From assembly GCF_020193575.1 (NCBI RefSeq), contig NZ_JADYVD010000025.1, forward strand, positions 37,071 to 101,070: DNA of 64,000 bases, written 5' to 3'. A program made the translations under genes and the position numbers. Shown here piece by piece: positions 37,241 through 45,045 of this stretch. The notes below the pieces were generated by a model. It was not told where the DNA came from. It made no database searches and saw only the letters and a list, made by a program, of their open reading frames with translations. The stretch comes from Ensifer sp. IC4062 (GTDB lineage Bacteria > Pseudomonadota > Alphaproteobacteria > Rhizobiales > Rhizobiaceae). The number at the start of each line of letters is the position of its first letter. Positions within the stretch are counted from its first letter, which is position 1.

Positions 37241-37957
37241 TCAATGACTGCGCGTCCTCAGGTCTTCAACCTTTACGTCGCTGTCGAAAACATAGCCGGC
37301 GCCCCGCTCGGTGCGAATATACTGCGCGCTCCGGCCCGTGCCCTGCCCCAGCTTGCGGCGAAGGCGCAGGATCTGAACATCGATGCTGCGGTCATAGACC
37401 TCTTGATCATACACACGCGTCGCCACCAGAAGCTGCTCGCGCGAAAGGACCCGGCCCGGATTTTTGAGAAAGGCCATCAGCAGGTTGAACTCGCCCGCAG
37501 TGAGCTTGACTTCACGATCCGTCCCTCGGCGCAAACGGCGGCGCTTTGTGCTCACTCGCCAGTCATCGAAATGGAAGATCCTGTTCCGGCCACGCTCCGG
37601 CTCGCGTAAAGCGGCACGCACGCGGGACAGGAGTTCTGGCAAGCCGAACGGCTTGGTGATGTAGTCGCGCACGCCCGTTTCGAGTCCGGTCATTTTGTCA
37701 GCCCTATTAAGATCGTCACCGCTGATCATGATGATCGGAAGATCTGTCTTGGTGCCGAAATCCCGAACGAGCCGAAGACCATCTTCTCGGCCGAGGCTCA
37801 AATCAATAATTGCCAGATCAATCGGTTCGGAAGCTACTTTGCCGGCCGCCTTCTGACCGTTTTCGACCGCTCCGGCCCTAAACTCGTGCTCAGACAAGAA
37901 TTCGACCAGCAGTTCTCTGAGCGAAGCGTCCTGACTGATAACGAGAATGTTTTTCAT
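37241..37957 (-). CDS. virG: VirG-type two-component response regulator
   Basis: A 238-residue OmpR-family regulator from the ATG at 37955-37957 (MKNILVISQDASLRELLVEF). The receiver has the phospho-acceptor Asp in IIDLSLGREDGLRLV, and IIMISGDDLNRADK and DYITKPFGLPELLSRVRAAL follow. The output domain reads VKLTAGEFNLLMAFLKNPGR, then VLSREQLLVATRVYDQEVYD and RSIDVQILRLRRKL. These stretches match Agrobacterium VirG closely. In rhizobia VirG, with VirA, turns on virB/D4 secretion and its effectors. No virA or virB gene is in the window. One acidic-pocket position differs (VISQD instead of a DD pair near residues 7-9), which might affect phosphorylation. Confidence 0.85.
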   Translation of the reverse strand: MKNILVISQDASLRELLVEFLSEHEFRAGAVENGQKAAGKVASEPIDLAIIDLSLGREDGLRLVRDFGTKTDLPIIMISGDDLNRADKMTGLETGVRDYITKPFGLPELLSRVRAALREPERGRNRIFHFDDWRVSTKRRRLRRGTDREVKLTAGEFNLLMAFLKNPGRVLSREQLLVATRVYDQEVYDRSIDVQILRLRRKLGQGTGRSAQYIRTERGAGYVFDSDVKVEDLRTRSH

Positions 37958-37962
37958 CTTCA

Positions 37963-38025
37963 CACCTGCTGACTCGCTAAGGCTTGCTGGGCCATGCCAG
38001 CCAATATGGGGACAGTCAGCAGGTG
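37963..38025. promoter_or_regulatory. 12-bp inverted repeat over the virG ribosome binding site
   Basis: CACCTGCTGACT (37963-37974) and AGTCAGCAGGTG (38014-38025) are exact inverted repeats separated by 39 bp. On the virG mRNA the proximal arm contains AGCAGGTG, the ribosome binding site five or so bases before the ATG. A transcript that starts upstream would fold the site into a stem, so virG translation may be controlled by RNA structure. Equally it could be a dyad for a DNA-binding protein. Confidence 0.5.
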
Positions 38026-38299
38026 GGACAATCATTATCAAGTGCATAGCAGAATAGCGCAGACAAATAGCGGCAGGGTGCTGCAGTGGACCACGAACTG
38101 AGCTCTCCAAGGCCGCTGGTCTTTGATGATCGCGTTTTGCCGATTAATCCCGAGAGTTGCCGGCGCGGTACAGCTACGTTGTGGGAGACCGATCCTCTTC
38201 CTGGTGCCTCGGTTTGCCTCCAGTCTTTCAGCACCGTCTTTGGCGTGTGTGCGTCTCACGGATTGCCTTCCCGTCGGCTTTAGTTTCGTTTCCGTTTAT

Positions 38300-38311
38300 T
38301 TCAACTGAAAC
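38300..38311 (+). promoter_or_regulatory. vir-box-like site
   Basis: TTCAACTGAAAC matches the VirG-binding vir box TNCAATTGAAAY at 11 of 12 positions, and is embedded in the dyad TTTCAacTGAAA. It lies 107 bp before the small gene at 38419 that leads into otsA, and about 340 bp upstream of virG. One such match is expected by chance in a window of this size, so its position next to virG is the main argument. Confidence 0.4.
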
Positions 38312-38418
38312 CCCCTAAACGTTGACATTGCCGTGTATTCATAGAGACTCTCCGATGATTAAATCGGTACCCACGGTTTAGTTCTCACAAGATTAATCAT
38401 GAATGAAAGGTACTCTTG

Positions 38419-38598
38419 ATGGCACATTCGCCACGAAAACCAAAAATGTTTTTAACAAGACGCGACAATTCGGGATCTATACTCCAACGCATTGCTGACG
38501 TTGTTGCACGGAACTCATTGCCAGCAACTTTCAAACAACTGCAGAGCCGGGCTCGCGTGGCGATGCGGGGCGTGTCCGAAGATAGGAGGTGGAAATGA
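38419..38598 (+). CDS. Possible 59-residue basic protein before otsA
   Basis: The frame from the ATG at 38419 (MAHSPRKPKMFLTRRDNSGS) ends overlapping the otsA start (stop at 38596-38598). It is basic, with a helical middle (ILQRIADVVARNSLPATFKQ). A GAAAGG about 10 bases upstream could serve for translation. The overlap with otsA supports a real leader gene, but no family was recognised. Confidence 0.4.
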   Translation: MAHSPRKPKMFLTRRDNSGSILQRIADVVARNSLPATFKQLQSRARVAMRGVSEDRRWK

Positions 38599-39998
38599 GT
38601 AGACTGGTCGTTGTCTCCAACAGGGTTACTCTGCCCGGCTCGCAGTCGGCAGGAGGGATGGCCGTTGCGCTGAACGCCGCGCTTCAGCGAAACAACGGTC
38701 TCTGGATGGGATGGTCGGAGAAGGTAAAAGCCGAGGAAGAACCGTCAACGTTGACGGAAAAGGAAGTCGGCGGCATTACGTACGCACTTATCGATCTCTC
38801 GCAGAAGGATCTTGAAGATTACTACTACGGCTTCGCAAACCAGATTCTTTGGCCGATCTTCCACAACCGTGCCGACCTTGCTAAATACTCCGAGGCGCGA
38901 GAGTCCGCATATTACCGCGTCAACGAAATGTTTGCAGATCAGTTGGAACAGGTCCTCAGACAGGACGATGTCATATGGGTGCACGACTATCACCTGATCC
39001 CGCTCGCTGAAAAACTGCAGCAGCGTGGCCACAAAAACAGGATCGGCTTTTTCCTGCACACGCCGTGGCCGCCAGCGGACATCCTCTCCACCCTGCCTAA
39101 CTATAATCGTCTGCTGCGCGGGCTTTCGTGTTATGACCTCGTCGGTTTTCACACCGAGAACGATCGCAACAACTTCGCCGAATGCCTGCGCCGCCAGGAG
39201 TGGGGGGAACTCAACGGAGACGACTGCCGAGCCTATGGAAACGAGTTTCGCTGCGGCGTTTTTCCGATCAGCATCGATACGGCCGAGGTCGCAAGGCTTG
39301 CCGAGCGCGACGACGATCTGCCGGACAGCTATTGCAGGTTTGCCGGTTATGACATCGCGATTGGCGTCGACCGTCTCGATTATTCGAAGGGCATCGACAA
39401 TCGCATCGACGCCTTCAATCGTTTCCTCCGGAGCAACAAGCATCGCAGACGCAAGACCTTGCTGCTGCAGATCACCCCAAAATCCCGCGACAAAATACCG
39501 GCATATCAGGCGGTTGAAAAGGCCGTCGCCGAGCTGGTGGGGCGCGTCGATGGGGAACTCGGAAGCGTCGGCTGGGTGCCTGTGCACTACATCAATCAGT
39601 CACTCGGCCAACCGGAACTGGCCCGCCTCTACCGCAGGGCACGCGTCGGCCTTGTGACGCCACTTCGCGACGGCATGAACCTGGTGGCGAAGGAATATGT
39701 CGCTGCGCAAAACCCGCGTGACCCGGGCGTTCTCGTGCTCTCGCGCTTTGCCGGTGCCGCCGGTGAGTTGGGCGAGGCGATTCTCGTCAATCCCTATGAC
39801 CCGGAGGGCATGGCGAGCGCCATAGAAACGGCCCTCGACATGACGCGAGATGAGCGGATTAAGCGGTGGAGCGCGATGATGGAGAGGCTTCGCGAGCACG
39901 ATGTCTATCGCTGGTGCGACGACTTTCTCTCAAAGCTGAATGCTGCGCCCCAGGGTTTGACGGCATCGTTGGACCCGGCCTTGCCAGTAGCAGGCTGA
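38595..39998 (+). CDS. otsA: Trehalose-6-phosphate synthase
   Basis: A 467-residue GT20 enzyme joining UDP-glucose and glucose-6-phosphate. The ATG at 38595 follows AGGAGG at 38584-38589. Family landmarks are [12 protein letters not shown] with the GG loop (SAGGMAVAL), [46 protein letters not shown] and [20 protein letters not shown]. Length is normal. OtsA copies on symbiotic plasmids of rhizobia are common and help osmotic and desiccation tolerance and bean nodulation. No otsB is next to it. The vir-box-like site upstream hints at plant-signal control. Confidence 0.95.
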   Translation: MSRLVVVSNRVTLPGSQSAGGMAVALNAALQRNNGLWMGWSEKVKAEEEPSTLTEKEVGGITYALIDLSQKDLEDYYYGFANQILWPIFHNRADLAKYSEARESAYYRVNEMFADQLEQVLRQDDVIWVHDYHLIPLAEKLQQRGHKNRIGFFLHTPWPPADILSTLPNYNRLLRGLSCYDLVGFHTENDRNNFAECLRRQEWGELNGDDCRAYGNEFRCGVFPISIDTAEVARLAERDDDLPDSYCRFAGYDIAIGVDRLDYSKGIDNRIDAFNRFLRSNKHRRRKTLLLQITPKSRDKIPAYQAVEKAVAELVGRVDGELGSVGWVPVHYINQSLGQPELARLYRRARVGLVTPLRDGMNLVAKEYVAAQNPRDPGVLVLSRFAGAAGELGEAILVNPYDPEGMASAIETALDMTRDERIKRWSAMMERLREHDVYRWCDDFLSKLNAAPQGLTASLDPALPVAG

Positions 39999-40510
39999 CC
40001 GCGACCAGGTAAGTCAGGCACCATTCCTCGAAGCGTGGCGAAATGTGTTGTGTTAGAAGACAGACCAGGTTCCTAACTACCACAGGCCGCGGAGCGGAGA
40101 ACTCACGGTTGCGCCAGATCATCAAGATCGTTGAGGCGATCCGCAAATGCGCCGGCTCGGCTGGCTCAAGGGATCGCCTCCAACACCGTCGAGCGCGACG
40201 TCCCACCGAATCCGCAAGGAGGCGCTCGTCGCCGACACTGAAGGGGCCAAGCATTCGACTAATCATAGCTTCGCTAATCGACGTCGCGGATTGGACGATA
40301 TCGATCCGGCTTGTGAAATCGCTGATGTGCTCAGGAGGTTCGGCCTATTCCGCCACGCCAATTCTCCAACACGTTAGCATGAGCACACTTGCATAGGAAG
40401 ACAGGTTGAGAGGCCCCATGGATGAGCTCGCTTGCAATGGCAACACTTCAAAACGGCGGGAGCGGCCGCAACTAATCGTCGCTGGCCCTCCTGCCGCACA
40501 CGGACGGCAA
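39999..40510. other. Intergenic region upstream of the LysR gene
   Basis: No gene recognised between otsA and the LysR-type regulator. The small frames in it are Arg-rich shadows. The ATG at 40418 is in frame with the regulator and is an alternative, longer start for it. Confidence 0.35.
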
Positions 40511-41455
40511 ATGCTGGCATCGATTGACCTGAACATGCTGTTGGCTCTCGAGGCGTTGCTGGAGCACCGCAACGTGACGCATGCGGCGCGGCACTTGGGC
40601 CTGAGCCAACCATCGATCAGCCGAGCGTTGACCAGGCTGCGCGGCATTTTCAATGACGATCTCTTGGTCCGCGGCTCGCGCGGCATGGTTCCGACGCCGC
40701 ACGCAGAACGCCTGGCCCAGCTGCTGCCGGCGGTGCTGGATTCGATCCGCGGGATGGTGAACCGCCGCTTTGCCCAGGGAAAATGGCGATCAACGGTAAG
40801 AATGGCAATGCCTGATCATCAAGCGCTCGTGCTGCTACCGCCTCTCCTACCGCTGCTGCGCGAGCGCCCGCCCAATCTCGGCATAGTGACGAATTCGATC
40901 CTGGCCGGAGCGCTCCGACGGCTCGAACAAGGCGAGATCGATTTGGCCGTTGGGCAAATCGGTACGGCTCCACAGGGCTATTTTCGGCGCAGGCTCTACA
41001 TCGACCGCTTTGCTTGCCTGCTTCGCAACGACCACCCAGCCCTGTCGCAGAAATGGACAATCGACACCTTCGCGGCCCTGCGCCACGCCACCATGGCATC
41101 GGATACCAAAGACGGTTTCGGCCGGGTGAATGACGAACTGGCCAAATTAGGTCTTCAGGATCGCGATCCGGTGCTGGTTTCCAACGTCCTGACGGCCGCG
41201 CTGGCGATCATGGTCACCGATCTGGTGCTGGTTGTACCACGCCGCGTCGCTACTAAGATCGCCGCCTTGCTGCCGCTAGCGATCGTCGATCCGCCTATGG
41301 ATCTGACGCCCTACGAGGCCGCGCTCATCTGGCACGAGCGTTGCCATCGCGACCCCGACCATCGCTGGCTGCGCCACGAGATCGCCGCCGCGGCCGCGGG
41401 GCGGAGCCGGCAACAAGCGCGAGGGCAGTCGAATGACGCGTCGCCAAGGCAATGA
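40511..41455 (+). CDS. LysR-type transcriptional regulator
   Basis: A 314-residue regulator if started at the ATG at 40511 (MLASIDLNMLLALEALLEHR), the usual LysR beginning; the ATG at 40418 would add 31 residues. The helix-turn-helix is NVTHAARHLGLSQPSISRAL, then TRLRGIFNDDLLVR, of the NodD/NahR/LeuO-like branch (xDLNLLxAL, FNDDLLVR). The effector domain includes GEIDLAVGQIG and LLRNDHPALSQKW. It is not a convincing NodD: the conserved NodD residues after the HTH differ. No target operon is obvious; the nod box lies 2 kb further on. Confidence 0.85.
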   Translation: MLASIDLNMLLALEALLEHRNVTHAARHLGLSQPSISRALTRLRGIFNDDLLVRGSRGMVPTPHAERLAQLLPAVLDSIRGMVNRRFAQGKWRSTVRMAMPDHQALVLLPPLLPLLRERPPNLGIVTNSILAGALRRLEQGEIDLAVGQIGTAPQGYFRRRLYIDRFACLLRNDHPALSQKWTIDTFAALRHATMASDTKDGFGRVNDELAKLGLQDRDPVLVSNVLTAALAIMVTDLVLVVPRRVATKIAALLPLAIVDPPMDLTPYEAALIWHERCHRDPDHRWLRHEIAAAAAGRSRQQARGQSNDASPRQ

Positions 41456-41549
41456 GTGTCATGCGATCCGAAGTCTGGCTGTCTTCAGGATATACGTAGA
41501 TAGTTCGTTACCCGCCCCTCGTCCGCCGCCAGCCGAAGCTTGCCACGCT

Positions 41550-41780
41550 GCGGCAACACGACGAACTCGACGCGAGCCTCTTTCAAGCGAGAATTGGCTT
41601 GGCTAGGCGCTACCGGATATCCTTGGCGGCAGAGCGCATGGAAGCGGGCACGAAAGCGTCGCACAGGTCACAGAGACCTTGGGGTATTGCCACAATTTCT
41701 CAACAGCGTTCAAGGCGTTTCATAGCCTCTCGCCGCTACGCTATCGCAAAAATGGTAGCGGGCAGAGAAAGGCTGCCTGA
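41550..41780 (+). pseudogene. Remnant of an AraC-family regulator, C-terminal HTH
   Basis: Two frames together give the end of an AraC DNA-binding domain: LARRYRISLAAERMEAGTKA (first helix-turn-helix half) and, shifted, VTETLGYCHNFSTAFKAFHS followed by LSPLRYRKN to a TGA at 41780 (the second HTH and the usual LSPxxYR end). The upstream two thirds of the gene are absent. A degraded copy, not functional. Confidence 0.5.
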
Positions 41781-41912
41781 CGCAAAGGTGGAGCCCGAGA
41801 CGAACCAATATACAGCAACGGATGCCCGAAAGTGTTCTCGCACTCGGCGAGTGCGCAATTCGGGCACCTCATGGCTCTTACGTCAACGCTCAGAACTCCC
41901 TAGGAGGAAAAC

Positions 41913-42776
41913 ATGTCGAACGCATCTGCAGTGGATATTCACGAGCATGAACAGGGCTTTTCGGACAAGGACTACGAGGCGGCGCGCGCGTTTTTCTACC
42001 GCCATCCCCTGAATTTGGCCGCGCCCGCCAGCGAAGACACGATCGCGAACGCTCAAGGGACTGTACAGTTTCACCTCATCGGCCAGAGAGCGAACGATCC
42101 GACCTACAGCGGCATCATGAATGAGAACCAGGACAACCTTCTTGCGATGGGAGGACTCATTCACGACTATATGCAGACCTATTATCCCATCATCGATTCA
42201 CAAAAACTGGACATCAACACCTGGACAAACGTCGTTGCCAATATCCCCCACGTTTCGATCGGCGGGGAAAAACACAAGAGTTATTCAAACAGGTTTGTCG
42301 GCATTTCTGTGCCAGCCACATTTCTCTCCTTGCTTGCCCAGGCAATCATCACAGACGGCGCATCGCTGCTGATGGACTTTCAGACCTTCCTTACAGCGAT
42401 GGGCAACCTCACCTTCAGGGCCAATGGCAACGCGCAGCAATACAAGGCGCTGACGTGCACCTACCAGAGTTACCTTCTCGACAATGGGGCAGGCGGATAT
42501 TACGACTACGGAGCAATCGTTTTGCGGCAGATCGAGTTCAAAGAGCACTTCCTTGAGCTGAAATCCAGTTGCTCCTCGACACAGTATGTCAACGTCGACA
42601 TCGACTATACCGAGGTCACCAATCTGGTTCAGACTCGACGCATTCGCAAAGGCGGCCCCGACCACGAAAACTTCCGTGGACTCGTAAATGAAAACTCCAC
42701 CGCCCAGTTAACGAAGGCAAAGAACTTCTTCAACGGCGGCTCGATCCCGCAAGGAGATATCAAGCCGCAGGTCTGA
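41913..42776 (+). CDS. Unassigned protein, faintly like Cyt/Evf-type toxins
   Basis: A 287-residue protein from the ATG at 41913 with AGGAGG eight bases upstream, so well translated. No signal peptide. The middle has an alternating helix/strand pattern (VPATFLSLLAQAIITDGASL, then YKALTCTYQSYLLDNGAGGY and IVLRQIEFKEHFLELKSSCS) reminiscent of the alpha-beta layout of Cyt-type pore formers and of the Erwinia Evf protein. This resemblance is impressionistic and not a family assignment. It has no operon partner. A secreted host-directed protein in a symbiosis region is conceivable. Confidence 0.55.
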   Translation: MSNASAVDIHEHEQGFSDKDYEAARAFFYRHPLNLAAPASEDTIANAQGTVQFHLIGQRANDPTYSGIMNENQDNLLAMGGLIHDYMQTYYPIIDSQKLDINTWTNVVANIPHVSIGGEKHKSYSNRFVGISVPATFLSLLAQAIITDGASLLMDFQTFLTAMGNLTFRANGNAQQYKALTCTYQSYLLDNGAGGYYDYGAIVLRQIEFKEHFLELKSSCSSTQYVNVDIDYTEVTNLVQTRRIRKGGPDHENFRGLVNENSTAQLTKAKNFFNGGSIPQGDIKPQV

Positions 42777-43501
42777 TCCCCAGACCTCCGGTTCGCGAAA
42801 GCAGCGCACCCAACCAGCGGCTAGTTCCGGACACCTCGCCCCATCCCTGAATGCGATACAGCAGTCCGGAAACCTTTGCGAGCTACAGATGCCCTGTTGC
42901 CGCGCAGTGGGTCCCTCCGTCAAAAAAAGGAAGTAGATATAAACGAATTCGCAAAAACAATGCGGCCTTTTCGTTGGATCGCACCTCACGAAGCGACCCG
43001 CTCGGAAGCGGCGAGGATCTGCTTTGCTACCAGCCAGAGCGCTATCCACCGATTACAGTCAAACTTCGAAAGCTCATCCACTGATGACCGTCTACCGCTA
43101 TTAACGGCAAAGCCGAATCTCTCCTGGCCAATGCGACGCCGCCCCATTCTATCCCTCAACGCATTAATCCAGGTTGATAGAATGATAGACATCGCAGCCG
43201 TCCAACTACCCGCGCACATGTCTACTGAGGCGGCAATCCGATTGGATTGAATTTGCACGGCGCAACATTCGCGCGCCGCGCGGGATCTCGCACTTGCACT
43301 CCAAACAACTCTTGTCGAATGGATGTGTAGTCAGCCGTGGCCATGCTGGTGGCACTGCTGCGGTGCGTCCGCTGCGAGCGAAACACTTAGATCAGACTTC
43401 GATCCGTAACGGCTCCGCTGTCCCCCTCAAAGGCAGCCATGATCGAGGCTAGCAACTCGCGACGCGCTCACCCTTGGAGCAACCGGTGGGCACGGCGGAC
43501 C
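42777..43501. other. Intergenic region before the nod box, no gene seen
   Basis: Frames of 60-124 codons exist on both strands but look like shadows. Nothing recognisable as a gene, insertion sequence or RNA. The region ends in the nod box. Confidence 0.4.
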
Positions 43502-43549
43502 TTCCATAACCTGGATGCTTGGCATCCAAATAATCGATTTTACGAATTT
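43502..43549 (+). promoter_or_regulatory. nod box (NodD binding site)
   Basis: The site reads TTCCATAACCTGGATG, then CTTGGC and ATCCAAATAATCGATTTTAC followed by GAATTT. It fits the 47-bp nod box in length and in its blocks: the TGGATG segment, the ATCCAAAcAATCGATTTTAC core (one difference) and the AAT end (consensus ACCAATC). It points rightward, toward the decayed nodA at 43747 and intact nodS/nodU. NodD with a plant flavonoid activates from such sites. Confidence 0.9.
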
Positions 43550-43746
43550 CGCTGGATGCTGCATTGGATAAGTATGACTTTTAATTCAAGTGGGCCCACC
43601 GGTAGCAGCATTGACGGAGCTATATCACTCTGAAAAGCGCTACAAAGGTCATTAGCTGCGTCACTATGCCTGACGCCCGTCTGCTGCATCCGATGCGCCG
43701 GGATCGCATCGCATGTGTCTCAAGAAAACACGCGTGTGGTCTTTGT

Positions 43747-44236
43747 GTGCGCTCTCAGGTGCGTTGGGAAAATGAACGGGAAATCGAAGACCGTCTCGAA
43801 CTCACCGACTTTTTTCGACCGCGTGGGACCGACCGGTGCATTCAACGGAAGACCCCTCGCAGGCAGACGGAGTTGGTCAGATCTGTTTGCTGCGTCGCTC
43901 CATCAAAGTTGGTGAGGTTGATGCTAGTCGTCGAACTGGAACTTCATGGAGGACTCGGGATCTTGAGGGACTCCGAATTAGCCACTCGCTGCGCGTCATG
44001 TATCCATATTGCAAGGAGTTCGAGTGCCATTTCGGCTTCCGCGCCCCGAGTTGCAGGTGCATGCCGAGGGAACCGGCCGACACTTGCCGGCGACCCCTCT
44101 CACGGGGGGTCGCGTGCATTCCACGCCCCCCGGATTCGCGCCCCGCTCTACCCACCCACGCGCATAGAAGATGTACTCGTCGTTTTGCCGAGCGGGCAGC
44201 CAGGTTTTGATTGGCTGCGACGACAAATTGAATGGA
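43747..44236 (+). pseudogene. nodA: Decayed nodA (Nod-factor acyltransferase)
   Basis: Pieces of NodA appear in order but in three reading frames. VRSQVRWENEREIEDRLELT and DFF open the gene from the GTG at 43747; FFDRVGPTGAFNGRPLAGRR (plus SWS) follows in a second frame; RRSIKVGEVDA, DLEGLRISHSLRVMYP in a third; and RIEDVLVVLPSG, then WLRRQIEWNG return to the first. At least three frameshifts or deletions are needed, so no functional NodA can be made. nodB and nodC, normally next, are missing; nodS follows about 180 bp later. Functional nodABC must be elsewhere if the strain nodulates. Confidence 0.85.
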
Positions 44237-44417
44237 ATGGCACGTCGACAACTTACTTAAGGTGCGCAGCAAGTGCACTTCACAGCGGAGATCCTATAAA
44301 TGCTGAGGGGACACCGTGTCCCGGAGACTTCTTCGTTTCGGGGCATACGCGGCAGAACAGCCGCAACTGGCCCGGAGAGTCATTGCAGGATCGTGCACCG
44401 TGTCTCGGAGGCGAATT

Positions 44418-45020
44418 TTGACGCAGGTCAACAACTACCACCTACTGCACCGTGAGCTGGCGGCGGAGGACCCGTGGCGGCTCGACGGCAATGCGTTCGA
44501 GCAGGAGCGACATGGGCAGATGCTTCGGTTGTCGCTTTCCCAACGTCCTATCACCAACGCACTCGAAGTCGGGTGCGCGGCCGGCGCATTCACGGAAAAA
44601 CTGGCGCCTCATTGCAAGCGGCTCACTGTGATCGATGTAGTGCCGCAAGCGATTGCTCGAACGAGGCAACGGATAAAGGAAACATCTCACATCAGCTGGA
44701 TAGTCGCTGACGTCCAACAGTTCTCGACTCAGCAGCTATTCGATCTGATCGTCGTGGCCGAAGTTCTTTACTACCTGGATGATTTAGCCGCGATGCGCAC
44801 CGCCGTTCACAACCTGGTGAGCATGCTAGCGCCAAATGGGCACCTGGTTTTTGGATCCGCGCTCGACGCAAATTGCCGGCGCTGGGGCCATGTGGCTGGT
44901 GCCGAGACCATCATCGCCATGCTGAACGAAACGTTGATCGAGGTGGAGCAGCTTGATTGCCGCGGCGCGTCGCCCAACGAAGTCTGCTTGCTTTCCCGTT
45001 TTCGGAAATCGAGTTTCTAG
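44418..45020 (+). CDS. nodS: NodS, Nod-factor N-methyltransferase
   Basis: A 200-residue SAM-dependent methyltransferase, started at TTG 44418 because GGAGG lies six bases before it and the homologous part of NodS begins a few residues on (NNYHLLHRELAAEDPWRLDG). Motif I is ALEVGCAAGAFTEKLAPHC, then TVIDVVPQAI, VADVQQFS and FDLIVVAEVLYYLDD; the ending (GHLVFGSALDANCRRWGHVA) is characteristic of NodS. It N-methylates the glucosamine end of the Nod-factor backbone before acylation. Frame and motifs are intact. It stands between decayed nodA and nodU and would be transcribed from the nod box at 43502. Confidence 0.9.
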   Translation: MTQVNNYHLLHRELAAEDPWRLDGNAFEQERHGQMLRLSLSQRPITNALEVGCAAGAFTEKLAPHCKRLTVIDVVPQAIARTRQRIKETSHISWIVADVQQFSTQQLFDLIVVAEVLYYLDDLAAMRTAVHNLVSMLAPNGHLVFGSALDANCRRWGHVAGAETIIAMLNETLIEVEQLDCRGASPNEVCLLSRFRKSSF

Positions 45021-45045
45021 TAAACCTAATTTAGATGGAGACAGT

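Noticed and set aside
40418..41455. LysR gene as NodD
   Set aside because: It shares only general LysR features; the NodD-specific sequence after the HTH is not there.
43666..44421. A 251-codon open frame as an intact gene
   Set aside because: It is the nodA pseudogene read through its frameshifts; only its two ends match NodA.
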